From the NCBI GenBank assembly GCA_018712725.1, contig DVGN01000089.1, positions 1 to 33,821 of the forward strand: 33,821 nt of DNA, read 5' to 3'. The notes beneath the pieces were generated by a model, which was given only the letters and a program-made list of their open reading frames with translations, had not been told where the DNA came from and searched no databases. Source of the DNA: Candidatus Scatosoma pullicola (GTDB lineage Bacteria > Bacillota > Clostridia > Christensenellales > Borkfalkiaceae). A program made the translations under genes and the position numbers. Shown here piece after piece: positions 24,601-31,468 of this stretch (position 1 is the first letter of the stretch; the number at the start of each line of letters is the position of its first letter).

Positions 24601-24812
24601 GTCTCCTTCTGAACGGCCTGATACAGCGAACTCGCTTGCAGCGCGTTGTACTTCAGCTCGTTCATCAGTTCTTTTTTCATCTTTTGCAGATCGTACGAAA
24701 GTCCGTTGTAGAGTCCCTCGATCATGAGGGCAGTCTCATTTCCCCGCGGAGGTACGTTTGCATAAGCCTGAAAAGGGGGCTGCTTCTGGTTGTTGTTTCC
24801 GTAATCCGTCAT
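21663..24812 (-). CDS. Large repeat-rich protein of unknown function, conserved C-terminal domain
   Basis: The 1049-residue acidic protein starts at ATG 24812 (MTDYGNNNQ), after GAGGTG. Parts in order: (1) residues 1-145, Gln/Asn/Pro-rich start and a helical, probably coiled-coil segment (LMIEGLYNGLSYDLQKMKK; LETVEGKVEVLEEIDKAL). (2) About 145-675, roughly 24 degenerate units of 13-30 residues with core IDYDRIAEKVAEKLP; three copies of a variant module (YDVVVDEEGAEKIARSVA) are spaced within. (3) About 676-840, a Glu/Ala/Pro/Val low-complexity tract. (4) About 875-1049, a compact domain (RSFTAKMKQSDPAVKQYYSDIK, GKTLCFYLALDPND, TPFMVKVKSDAGLKKALRL, ending KVTKEKKVDLNFN). There is no signal peptide or membrane helix. 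I recall the C-terminal domain from other Clostridia as uncharacterised. A scaffold or filament-like role is only a guess. It stands alone with its own promoters. Confidence 0.9.
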   Translation of the reverse strand: MTDYGNNNQKQPPFQAYANVPPRGNETALMIEGLYNGLSYDLQKMKKELMNELKYNALQASSLYQAVQKETGSATETNAQTAQSMVRELKYGYQQNQMIYESLSGILTDDVLTKLETVEGKVEVLEEIDKALAEIKEKLDELASRTETDYTAIAEKVAEVLPAQEEVDYEKISETVSEKTEASIAAHNKEILDAVAAIPVAENIDYTRIAEEVGEKVAEMLRETPVAAEGTAAVDYDRIIYGAAEKVVESLPYPDKVDYRRIDENFMKAAESIKPAMPDEEVLAANISAAVVKAISEMDTDALAQAVAEKVTLPEAAPQEIDYEKLSDMIVAKMPVPADPEPVDYDTLAEAIIAKLPDPVDYDRLADAVIARMPDAIDYDRISETVAEKAPVPEQIDYAVVAQTVADKLPLDVDAMAAAIAEKLPQPEAIDYDRVYQAAKAAAVMPDPVDYDRIAEIVEDGMSNELDYDVVVDEEGAEKIARSVADGIDYEEISGKVAENIDYEGISDRVAESIDYEGLSEKVAEKVVIPDIEVPKAEEIDYDLLAEMVSQKIVVPQPEPPTYDVVVDEEGARSIAESVAAAIDLDTVTDKVAEKVKVPTPEIVVPEPEALDYDALSDKVAEKIVVPQPEKTEIDYETLAGEVADKMTVPSFDILVDEEGAEKIADAVVEKMRAQCPVMEQSAETVEETAAEEAPVEETAEEVPAEEPAEEVPAEEPVEEVTEEAAEEAPAEEVAEETAEEAPVEAAEEAPAEEPVEEVTEEAAEEAPAEEAEEAPAEEVAAEETPAEAAEEPAEEPVEETAEEATEPAEEPAEETAEEAADEGTEEVTEEVAPAEDDGQLTEGEILSSSQSTIETEIAVTTAEAAAYEEGDDNNLVDAETGLVLRLKRSFTAKMKQSDPAVKQYYSDIKNELTSYKRLNSNLSWHGDRFNFGRDTVAKVNICGKTLCFYLALDPNDPEYKTTVYHQKDVGGQRAYESTPFMVKVKSDAGLKKALRLVGFLAEKLGTEKEEGFEPVDYVEEFRHESTKQLLEEGLIKVTKEKKVDLNFN
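22290..22790 (-). repeat. Glu/Ala/Pro-rich coding tract with near-identical direct repeats
   Basis: The stretch codes EEAPAEEPVEEVTEEAAEEA-like sequence. A segment of about 58 bases at 22503-22560 recurs at 22617-22674 with about one change (offset 114 bases), and a shorter unit of about 30 bases is tandemly repeated near 22660-22720. This is a probable site of length variation between strains. Confidence 0.8.
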
Positions 24813-24880
24813 ATCACACCTCAATTTGTCTTATTGCTTGCGAAAAAATCGGATAAGCCTTAAAAGCTTTAATCGATACC

Positions 24881-24909
24881 ATTTTACAACATTTTTGCGA
24901 AAAAGTAAA
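24881..24909 (-). promoter_or_regulatory. Proximal SigA-type promoter of the repeat-protein gene
   Basis: TTTACT (24904-24909, minus strand), 17-base spacer, TAAAAT (24881-24886). It would give a leader of about 60 bases. It is weaker than the distal promoter at 25095-25123. Confidence 0.6.
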
Positions 24910-24956
24910 TACCTTTCGCAAAAATTTTTTTCATTTTTTTTGCCGACCCCGCTCAT

Positions 24957-25088
24957 CCTCCCTCCGGACTGCCGGCAGACGGCTTTTTACGTTCATTGCG
25001 TCCCCGCCTCCCCGAAACGCTCCCCCCGGACTTTGGACGGCGCGGGCATGACGCAAAGACACAGTTCCCCCGAAATTTTTTCTTTACG
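24957..25088 (-). promoter_or_regulatory. Structured leader or small RNA upstream of the repeat-protein gene
   Basis: The stretch between the distal promoter and the proximal promoter has no convincing gene. On the minus strand TTGCGTC (from 25056) and, three bases on, CCCGC pair with GCGGG and GACGCAA (to 24996): a 12-pair stem with one bulge enclosing about 34 bases of GC-rich sequence. Two tiny open frames exist (17 and 21 codons). No known RNA family was recognised. Confidence 0.45.
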
Positions 25089-25094
25089 TCCTTT

Positions 25095-25123
25095 ATTATA
25101 GCACATCTTAACGGCGCGGTCAA
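25095..25123 (-). promoter_or_regulatory. Distal SigA-type promoter
   Basis: TTGACC (25118-25123, minus strand), 17-base spacer, TATAAT (25095-25100). Nothing but the structured stretch and the 1049-residue protein gene lies downstream, so it drives a long leader (about 275 bases) or a separate small RNA. Confidence 0.85.
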
Positions 25124-25261
25124 GGGTTTTGAGAAAAATTCTCTTTCCAAAGCATAAAAATTTGCTAAAAAGTTACAATTCTCACCTCCTCAACCTTTTT
25201 TTGGGCGTTTTTCCCTCCCCCTTTCGATACGGACATGGTCCCTGCCGCGCCGCCGGACGCC

Positions 25262-25310
25262 AAAAAAGACAGGGAACGATCGCGTCTTCTGCCCGATCGC
25301 ACCCTGTCTT
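25262..25310 (-). terminator. Intrinsic terminator after the 55-residue protein gene
   Basis: On the minus strand AAGACAGGG with CCCTGTCTT and, inside it, CGATCG with CGATCG form a long stem, followed by TTTTTT. It closes the spoIVA side transcript. Between it and the promoter at 25123 (about 140 bases) I see no gene. Confidence 0.9.
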
Positions 25311-25332
25311 CTCCCTTCCGCGGATAAGCGCG

Positions 25333-25500
25333 CTATTTTTTCCTGCGTGCGCCCGCCCCGACGTGCGGCGTTCCGTGGCTGCCCTCCGCGTTTTCCCTGT
25401 ACCCCGGAACGGGCGTTTCGTCCTTCATCGCCATCACGTATTCCGCGTACTGTTCCTCCGTCATCCTGGGCACTTTGCCCCGCTTTGACGATTTGCTCAT
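25333..25500 (-). CDS. Small basic protein (55 aa) downstream of spoIVA, unknown function
   Basis: The product is MSKSSKRGKVPRMTEEQYAE and on, with a middle YVMAMKDETPVPGYRENAEG and a basic end ARRKK. It is not recognised. It is likely real: GGGAGGA lies 7 bases before the ATG (25508-25514), the stop is followed by a strong terminator 20 bases on, and codon use is GC-rich like its neighbours. It is 67 bases after spoIVA on the same strand. It has no membrane segment or signal peptide. Co-expression with spoIVA in the mother cell is possible but not shown. Confidence 0.75.
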   Translation of the reverse strand: MSKSSKRGKVPRMTEEQYAEYVMAMKDETPVPGYRENAEGSHGTPHVGAGARRKK

Positions 25501-25567
25501 AAATCTGTCCTCCCGGAAAAAAGATTTCGCAATGAGTATCTCCCTTCCGTTCGGATTTTATTCGCGC

Positions 25568-27037
25568 TCAGAGCAAAATGCAGATCACCCCGCCCCTGCC
25601 CTCGTTGACGATGCGGGTGATCGTCCGGCGCATCTTTTTGCGGAGGTCGGGGGACATGCCGTCCGCCTTTTCCGCAAGCCCTTCCCCGACCAGCTCGCGC
25701 AGCGTCTTGCCGAAGATGTTGGTATCCCAGACCTTTTCGGGACGGGATTCGTACTCGGAAAGCACCTCCCCGACGAATTCCTCCCCCTGCTGTCTGGTGC
25801 CGATGACGGGATTGACCTCTCCCGACACCTCCACCTTTATGATGTGATAGCTGGGCGCCACCGCCCTGAAATGCACGCCGTACCCCGAGCCTTTGCGGAC
25901 GAGTTCGGGCGGATCGAGCGCCATGTCCTCCGCCGACGGAGAAACGGTGCCGTAGCCGTTTGCCTCCGCCTCTTCGAACGCCTCCCTGATACGGTCGTAA
26001 CTCTTCTTGGACGCCGACAGGGATTTGGCGTACCTGAGCAGCGCGAAATCGTCGGGAATACTCTCCCCGCACTCTTCACTGAGCACTTCGTGGAACAGCC
26101 CTTCGCGGACGCCGACGGAAAGTTCCGCCTTTCCCTTGCCGAGATCCATGGCGATCCCTTCCGGATTGACGAACGCGTCCCCCTCTTCGAACATCTTTTC
26201 GAGCGCGAGACAGTCCTTCATGCGGCACAGGGAAGGCGCGGCTTTGCGCAGCTTTCCGAGAAATTCCGCGACAAACCGATTGTCTTCGGGCAGCGCCCGC
26301 ATCCATTCGGGCAGGCGGATGTCGACGCCCGTCACGGGGAATTCGAAAAGCACCGTCCTGAGGATCCCCCGGATCTCCTCTTCCGTCATGCTCTCGGCGT
26401 TGACGGCGAGGACGGGCACCGCGTACTTTTCTTCCATGGACGCCCGGAGCTGCGACGCGGAGTCCGGCTCCCGGCAGTTGAGAAGTATGACGAAGGGCTT
26501 GCCGATCTTTTTGAGTTCGGAAACGGCGCGCTCCTCCGCGGGCAGATATGCGGCGCGCGGAATATCCGCGATGCTGCCGTCCGTCGTCACGAGAACGCCG
26601 ATCGTCGAATGATCGCGGATGACCTTTTCCGTGCCGAGCGCAGCCGCCTGTTCGAATGGCATGGGAGAATCGCTCCACGGGGTCTTGATCTGCCGGGGAC
26701 CCCCGTCCTCTTCGAAGCCGCCCGCCCCCTCCACGGCAAAGCCCACGCAGTCCACCAGCCGCACGGACGCCTCCGCCCCTTCGCGGACGGAAATCTTCGC
26801 CGCGTGCGCGGGGACGAATTTGGGTTCCGTCGTCATGACCGTTCTGCCCGCCGCAGATTGGGGAAGTTCGTCCCGCATGACCGCCCGCGCCGACTCGTCG
26901 GCAGAGGGAATGACCAGCTCTTCCATAAACCGCTTGATGAACGTGGATTTTCCCGTCCGCACCGGACCCACGACGCCGATATAGATATCGCCGTTCGTGC
27001 GGCGGGCAATATCTTCGTAAACGCTGTAATTTTCCAT
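25568..27037 (-). CDS. spoIVA: Stage IV sporulation protein A (spore coat morphogenetic ATPase)
   Basis: The 489-residue product matches SpoIVA in length and sequence: MENYSVYEDIARRTNGDIYIGVVGPVRTGKST with the Walker A at 24-32, then FVPAHAAKISVREG, VRLVDCVGF, PWSDSPMPFEQAAALGTEKVI, HSTIGVLVTTDGS and the C-terminal GYGVHFRAVAPSYHIIKVEV, ending GGVICILL. It hydrolyses ATP to polymerise on the forespore surface as the basement layer for the coat, in the mother cell. The start at 27037 is fixed by GGAGG 7 bases upstream and by the family N-terminus. The upstream region has a SigE-like promoter and two competing hairpins. Confidence 0.97.
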   Translation of the reverse strand: MENYSVYEDIARRTNGDIYIGVVGPVRTGKSTFIKRFMEELVIPSADESARAVMRDELPQSAAGRTVMTTEPKFVPAHAAKISVREGAEASVRLVDCVGFAVEGAGGFEEDGGPRQIKTPWSDSPMPFEQAAALGTEKVIRDHSTIGVLVTTDGSIADIPRAAYLPAEERAVSELKKIGKPFVILLNCREPDSASQLRASMEEKYAVPVLAVNAESMTEEEIRGILRTVLFEFPVTGVDIRLPEWMRALPEDNRFVAEFLGKLRKAAPSLCRMKDCLALEKMFEEGDAFVNPEGIAMDLGKGKAELSVGVREGLFHEVLSEECGESIPDDFALLRYAKSLSASKKSYDRIREAFEEAEANGYGTVSPSAEDMALDPPELVRKGSGYGVHFRAVAPSYHIIKVEVSGEVNPVIGTRQQGEEFVGEVLSEYESRPEKVWDTNIFGKTLRELVGEGLAEKADGMSPDLRKKMRRTITRIVNEGRGGVICILL

Positions 27038-27043
27038 ATACCG

Positions 27044-27083
27044 ACCTCCGATTGCGCGGAGGTTCGCGCAAAAAGACCTCCGC
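27044..27083 (-). promoter_or_regulatory. Two mutually exclusive hairpins covering the spoIVA ribosome site
   Basis: In transcript order: element 1 GCGGAGGT (27083-27076), element 2 ACCTCCGC (27063-27056), element 3 CGGAGGT (27050-27044), which contains the ribosome site. Element 2 can pair perfectly with element 1 (8 pairs, 12-base loop) or with element 3 (7 pairs, 6-base loop), but not both. The first leaves the ribosome site free and the second hides it. Confidence 0.55.
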
Positions 27084-27102
27084 ATTTCAAACGCTACGGT
27101 TT

Positions 27103-27131
27103 AATATATGCGGAGGCAAATGCGTTTATGA
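27103..27131 (-). promoter_or_regulatory. Candidate SigE-type sporulation promoter of spoIVA
   Basis: On the minus strand TCATAAA (27125-27131) and CATATATT (27103-27110) are 14 bases apart, similar to the mother-cell sigma-E pattern (ATA at -35, CATAnnnT at -10). No SigA-type promoter is obvious here, and SpoIVA is under SigE in Bacillus. Confidence 0.55.
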
Positions 27132-27179
27132 AGGTTTTTGAAAAGGGAAGTGCGCCTTCTATCGGCGGAAAAGGAAAAA

Positions 27180-28007
27180 TCAGCTCTTGGGGAGCTTGCC
27201 GAAGCCCTCTTTCAAAGAGGCGTCTTCGACGCGGAGATAGTCCTTGTCCCCCGAAAAATCGCGCGGTTCATCGTATTCCCCGCCCAACGCTTCGATGGCG
27301 TATTTGAGTTCCTGAAATTCCACGAATCCGATCGAACGATCCTCTATCCGGTTCATTAAATAAGGAAGGGCGCGCTCGTCCCCGTAAGAGGCGAGATAGC
27401 CCGCGTGCAGGGGAAGTTTCTCCCCGCCCGCGAGAAAGGCGTCCAGAAGGATGCGGAAGACCTCTTCGTCCCGCGCCGTCACGCGGGCGAGAATTTCCAG
27501 CATATATTCCTTTTCCACCCCTTCCCGGTAAAGGGCAACCGCCTTTTCCTTCGCGGCGTCCGCCCTTTCTTTGAGCTTTTCCGCGGCGGCGTCCTTCACG
27601 TCCTCGTCCGCCTCTCCCGTCAGCAGGGAAAAATAGACGGGAAACGCCCGCTCGTCCGCGCCGATCAGGTTTATGACGTACAAGACGGTTTCCCCGTCCC
27701 CTTCCGACAAGAGGGTCAGAAGGGCATCCGTGCAATCCCGCTTTTCCAATTCCGAACAGAGGAAATCGGGAACGGGAATATGTTCGGCAAGGTGGGCGGA
27801 AAAGGTAGAGACGAGTTCTTCGTCCGACATCGCCGCATAGTATGCCTTGGGCGTGGCTCTGATCTTCGCCACATAAGTATCTCCGAATTTCCGATAGAGG
27901 GCGGGAATGAGGTTTTCCCACTGCCGTTCGGTGTATTTGCCCTTGTTTTCTTCCATGTACAGGGCGAGCTTTTCGTCGAACAGCCCGTCCAGATCGATGG
28001 GTTTCAT
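27180..28007 (-). CDS. Conserved hypothetical helical protein (HEAT-like)
   Basis: The 275-residue product is not recognised. It is predicted almost all helical, with repeating helix pairs such as TDALLTLLSEGDGETVLYVINLIG, FRILLDAFLAGGEKLPLHAGYLAS and RALPYLMNRIEDRSIGFVEFQELKYAIEALGG, which suggests a HEAT-like repeat scaffold. No catalytic motif, signal peptide or membrane helix is seen. AGGAGA precedes the ATG. It follows the TPR protein by 63 bases, and the two probably share a transcript and perhaps a complex. No clear terminator separates it from the spoIVA promoter. Confidence 0.82.
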   Translation of the reverse strand: MKPIDLDGLFDEKLALYMEENKGKYTERQWENLIPALYRKFGDTYVAKIRATPKAYYAAMSDEELVSTFSAHLAEHIPVPDFLCSELEKRDCTDALLTLLSEGDGETVLYVINLIGADERAFPVYFSLLTGEADEDVKDAAAEKLKERADAAKEKAVALYREGVEKEYMLEILARVTARDEEVFRILLDAFLAGGEKLPLHAGYLASYGDERALPYLMNRIEDRSIGFVEFQELKYAIEALGGEYDEPRDFSGDKDYLRVEDASLKEGFGKLPKS

Positions 28008-28070
28008 AATGTGCTTTCTCCTTATAAATTTCCCTTGTCCGGAATATCGGTGAGCGGTCTCCGTCCGCTT

Positions 28071-29747
28071 TCAGGACAATGCGTTTTCCATGATCGCGTC
28101 CACCCGGTCGGGAGCGGCGTCGAAAGCCGGCGCGACGGAACGCGCGTCCGTACCCAGCTCTTTCAGCCCGGCGAGAAGATAGAGCGCACAGGCGAGATCG
28201 TCCGAGTTGTCCGCCAGCTCCCAGCACCCCTTTTCCGTAAAGACGCGGTACAGGGATTCCGCCGTATCCCGGATGCGCCGCCCGTAGGAATCGTCGATGA
28301 CGGAAAATTTGGAAGCCGTCTTGGCATAGGCGTCCACGAATTTCCGATGCCGCTTCTGTCCGATCTTCACCCGATAGACGCGGATATCCCGATAGATGTT
28401 GCAGATGACCACGCCGAAGCCGTTCTCCTCGTTGCGCGCGAACAGGAGGCGCAGAAGTTCGACTTTCAGGATATCCGAAACCTCGCAGTCGAGCAGGACG
28501 TCCCGCAGAAAGCCGTCTTCGCGGGTATGTTCCGCCACGACGACGGCAAGATACTGCAGATCCCGTTCCATGCCGTCCATCTCGTCGAAACACCAGCGGA
28601 AATACCCCTCTTTCGCGGCGAGCGCCCCGAACAGTTCGGCTTCCGTCCGCGGGTACTTCCCCAGCCGCACGAGCGCGCGGCAGCGCTTTTCCCGTTCCTC
28701 CTGCGGCACGCGGTAAAAATAGGTGAGTTCGGGCTCAGGCTCGCGTTCGGGGTCGTCGGCATGGCGGCGCATCGCTTTCAGGTAGTATTCCGCGACGGCG
28801 GCGTCGGGATAGATGGTGCAGAGTTTTTCCATCGCGTCCACGGCAGCCTCTTTCCGACCGCTCTTATAGGCGGAAACCGCCTTGAAATAGAGCATGTTTC
28901 CGTCGTAGGGAATGACCTTTTCCAGCTGCACAAATTTTTCGAACGCCTTTTCGTGCAGCTCGTTTTCGCAGCAGACGGTAGCGATTTTATACGTCTCTTC
29001 GGGCGTCGTGTCTTTGAGTTCGCACAGCCGGAGCGCGATCGCCCTGCTCTCTTCCTTCCGACCCTGCCCGGTGTACACGGCGGCGAGGGTCGCCGCCGCC
29101 TGCACGTCCGCCGGATTCTCGGCGAGCAATTCGAGGCAGATTTTCTCCGCCGAAGCCGAATCTTCGGACAGCAGATAGGCGACGGCGGACATCTCCCGCG
29201 CCGCGCGGTAGTCGGGAGAACCTTCCTCCACGCGGGAGAGAATGGCGATCGCCTTTTTGCAGTCGCCGTTTTTGAGGGCGCGCGCGCCCGCGTCCGTTTC
29301 CCGGGAATAATCGGCGAAACGGGGCGGATAGACGAAGCGGAAATTGCTTCGCTTGTTCCCCGAAAACGCTTCGGCGATCTCCGCCTTGTTCTCTTCGGTG
29401 AGACCGTCGTCCGCGTCGATGAGTTTGTTGTAATAAAAGGCGGACTGCGCCTCCTTGCCCATATTCAGATAATTGACGGCAAGTCCTTCGTAAATGTCGG
29501 GGAGATCCTCCCCCGAGCAGTTGTCCATAAAGCGGAACCAACAGTTCACGGCGGACGAATACAGCTCCATGTTCTCGTAGATGTCCGAGAGCAGAGCGTA
29601 GATCTCCCCGTCTCCGCCGTACAGGGACATTTCCTTATAAGTAAAGCGGAGCGCCGAAAGGTAGTTTCCTTCGTCGTAGAACTTTTCCGCGCGCTCCCGC
29701 AGCCGCCTGCGGCTGAAATCGATTTTTAATATCTTCTTCTCTCCCAT
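28071..29747 (-). CDS. Tetratricopeptide-repeat protein
   Basis: The 558-residue product has TPR-like helix pairs in its N-terminal 330 residues: RAEKFYDEGNYLSALRFTYKEM, EIYALLSDIYENMELYSSAVNCWFRFM, AAREMSAVAYLLSEDSASAEKI, QAAATLAAVYTGQGRKEESRAI and MLYFKAVSAYKSGRKEAAVDAME. The C-terminal 200 residues are also helical but unlike TPR (DGMERDLQYLAVVVAE and on). It is likely a cytosolic scaffold; its partners are unknown. It begins 15 bases after the Hsp33 stop, and the helical protein at 27180 follows, so hslO-TPR-helical protein is probably one operon. The general plan, two alpha-repeat proteins behind Hsp33, may be clade-specific. Confidence 0.88.
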   Translation of the reverse strand: MGEKKILKIDFSRRRLRERAEKFYDEGNYLSALRFTYKEMSLYGGDGEIYALLSDIYENMELYSSAVNCWFRFMDNCSGEDLPDIYEGLAVNYLNMGKEAQSAFYYNKLIDADDGLTEENKAEIAEAFSGNKRSNFRFVYPPRFADYSRETDAGARALKNGDCKKAIAILSRVEEGSPDYRAAREMSAVAYLLSEDSASAEKICLELLAENPADVQAAATLAAVYTGQGRKEESRAIALRLCELKDTTPEETYKIATVCCENELHEKAFEKFVQLEKVIPYDGNMLYFKAVSAYKSGRKEAAVDAMEKLCTIYPDAAVAEYYLKAMRRHADDPEREPEPELTYFYRVPQEEREKRCRALVRLGKYPRTEAELFGALAAKEGYFRWCFDEMDGMERDLQYLAVVVAEHTREDGFLRDVLLDCEVSDILKVELLRLLFARNEENGFGVVICNIYRDIRVYRVKIGQKRHRKFVDAYAKTASKFSVIDDSYGRRIRDTAESLYRVFTEKGCWELADNSDDLACALYLLAGLKELGTDARSVAPAFDAAPDRVDAIMENALS

Positions 29748-29762
29748 ACTCTCCCCTTCCCC

Positions 29763-30626
29763 TCAGGGAAACATCTTCTTCACGTCCTCTGCGGTGAAAC
29801 GGTAGTCCTTGTTGCAATAGTGACAATGCACCCGGATCTCCCCCTCCGTGCGGAGGATGTCCTCCAATTCCTCCCTGCCGAGAGAGAGCAATACTCCCGA
29901 GAGGTATTCCTTCGAACAGTTGCATTTATATGCCGCCTCCCGAAGCGCGAATGCCGCGGAATCTGCCGAAAAATATTCTTTTGCGCACTTTTCCGTTCCC
30001 AGCCGCCCGATCTCCGCCGCGATTTTTCGCAGCTCTTCCCCCTTCGGGAGGAAATCGAGAAGGGATTTGTCGGCGTCGGGCAGGGGTTGCAGCGCCGCAC
30101 AGCCCGCAAAGGCGAGTTCGTCGCCTTCGAAGTGCAGGACGGAGGCGATGCGGGTGGGAAGCTGTTCGCTGATGCGATAATATTCCTCAAACGCCGCGTC
30201 CACGCCGCCCGACGCGGGGAGCAGGCAGGAGCCGACGAAGGGAAGTCCGCCGTAGCCGTCGTCCCGGATGACGGTGACGGAGCCCTCCGCGCCCAGACAG
30301 CGGGTCTCCGCCTCTTCCTCCCTTTCGCCCGGAAGGACGGGAACGGAGGTGTCGCCGATATAGCCGCGCATTTCCAGCCTGCCGTTTCCCGAGACGGAAA
30401 TTTCTCCGCCCTCCCCGTTTCCGCGCACGGAGACGGACACCGAATGTTTTTCCTCTTTGAGGGAAGCGCTTATAAAGGTCATGTCGAGCAGGGTTTTCCC
30501 GAGTGCGATCGCCGAAGCGCGGGAAAGCACGTGCAGGCGGATCGCCTCCCGCACGATCTCCGTTCCGTCTATGAGGGTGAGGGAGACCTGTCCCCCGCCG
30601 ATGAGAGTTCTGAGTACGTTTTTCAT
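29763..30626 (-). CDS. hslO: Redox-regulated chaperone Hsp33
   Basis: The 287-residue product shows the Hsp33 core (MKNVLRTLIGGGQVSLTLIDGTEIV; ALGKTLLDMTFISASLKEE) and the zinc switch near the C-terminus: CNCS (KCNCSKEYLSG) and CHYC (VHCHYCNKDYRF). The four cysteines bind zinc when reduced. Oxidation releases the metal and turns on holdase activity that protects proteins from aggregation. The ribosome site is modest (GGAAGG). It lies 41 bases after a SAM methyltransferase gene. Confidence 0.95.
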   Translation of the reverse strand: MKNVLRTLIGGGQVSLTLIDGTEIVREAIRLHVLSRASAIALGKTLLDMTFISASLKEEKHSVSVSVRGNGEGGEISVSGNGRLEMRGYIGDTSVPVLPGEREEEAETRCLGAEGSVTVIRDDGYGGLPFVGSCLLPASGGVDAAFEEYYRISEQLPTRIASVLHFEGDELAFAGCAALQPLPDADKSLLDFLPKGEELRKIAAEIGRLGTEKCAKEYFSADSAAFALREAAYKCNCSKEYLSGVLLSLGREELEDILRTEGEIRVHCHYCNKDYRFTAEDVKKMFP

Positions 30627-30667
30627 CTTCGGATACCTTCCGCAAAAAATTACGGGGAAAACGCCGT

Positions 30668-31405
30668 CTACGCCCTGCGGGCGAGAAAACAGATCCTGTC
30701 CGACGTCCTTTCGTCCTCTCCGTACAGCCCCTCTTCCTTCAACAGTTCGAATCCGCTCTTTTGCAGCAGCTCCGCAAGACAGGCGGGCTCGTGAACGTAT
30801 TGGACGTGCCGTTCGTCCAAACGGTCGAACGCGCCGTCCGGACGGCGGACGAAGAGGGTCACGTCCATCGTCACCCGATCCCCGTCCATGGAATTGAAGG
30901 AGAGATAGGTAATGTCCTCCCGGTCGTCCGCACAGACAGTATCTGCAATCTTTTCGCGGAATTTGCGCGGAGAACTCACGTCGAAGAGAAACGCCCCATT
31001 TTTATGTAACGCGCTTCTCACGTTTCCAAACGCCGCGGGCAGTTTTTCTTTGGAAATATAGTTGAAACAGTCGTTGACGGCAATGGCGAAATCGAATTTT
31101 TCGGGAGTGCGGAAACGGCAGATGTCCCCTTGCAGCCAGCGCAGGGAAATCTTCTCCTCCCGGGCGAGCTGCTCCGCCTTGGCGAGCATCTCGGGGGAGA
31201 CGTCCAGACCCGTCATCTCATACCCCGCCCGCCGGAAATCGCGCGTGAATCTGCCGCTGCCGCAGCCGATGTCCAATCCCGACCGCGCGGCGGGAAACTT
31301 CCCGATCCCGGAAATTAAATACTGCGACCACTTATCATAGCCGCAGTCATCGTTGAGATATTCGAACCATCCGGCAAGCGCGCCGTATGCCCTCTTTCTT
31401 TTCAT
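30668..31405 (-). CDS. Class I SAM-dependent methyltransferase
   Basis: The 245-residue product has motif I GLDIGCGSGRFTRDF (about 42-56), the acidic loop GLDVSPEMLAKA and the post-I motif FDFAIAVNDCFNYIS. The N-terminal AGWFEYLNDDCGYDKWSQYL is typical of a widespread Firmicutes group with an unknown substrate, often found near hslO or ribosome-silencing genes. It has a strong GGAAGGAG ribosome site and is the first of the hslO group. The substrate, small molecule or RNA, cannot be told. Confidence 0.9.
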   Translation of the reverse strand: MKRKRAYGALAGWFEYLNDDCGYDKWSQYLISGIGKFPAARSGLDIGCGSGRFTRDFRRAGYEMTGLDVSPEMLAKAEQLAREEKISLRWLQGDICRFRTPEKFDFAIAVNDCFNYISKEKLPAAFGNVRSALHKNGAFLFDVSSPRKFREKIADTVCADDREDITYLSFNSMDGDRVTMDVTLFVRRPDGAFDRLDERHVQYVHEPACLAELLQKSGFELLKEEGLYGEDERTSDRICFLARRA

Positions 31406-31468
31406 TTTCAGGCTCCTTCCGGAAGGGACCCGGGCGCCCGGATGCGGACGCCCTCCCGCTTCGCCCCG

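Noticed and set aside
21741-24863. Open frame of about 1040 codons on the plus strand opposite the repeat-protein gene
   Set aside because: It mirrors the GC-rich codon pattern of the minus-strand gene and gives Phe/Arg/Leu/Val-rich repeats without a fold, ribosome site or known domain. The minus-strand product has clear domains.
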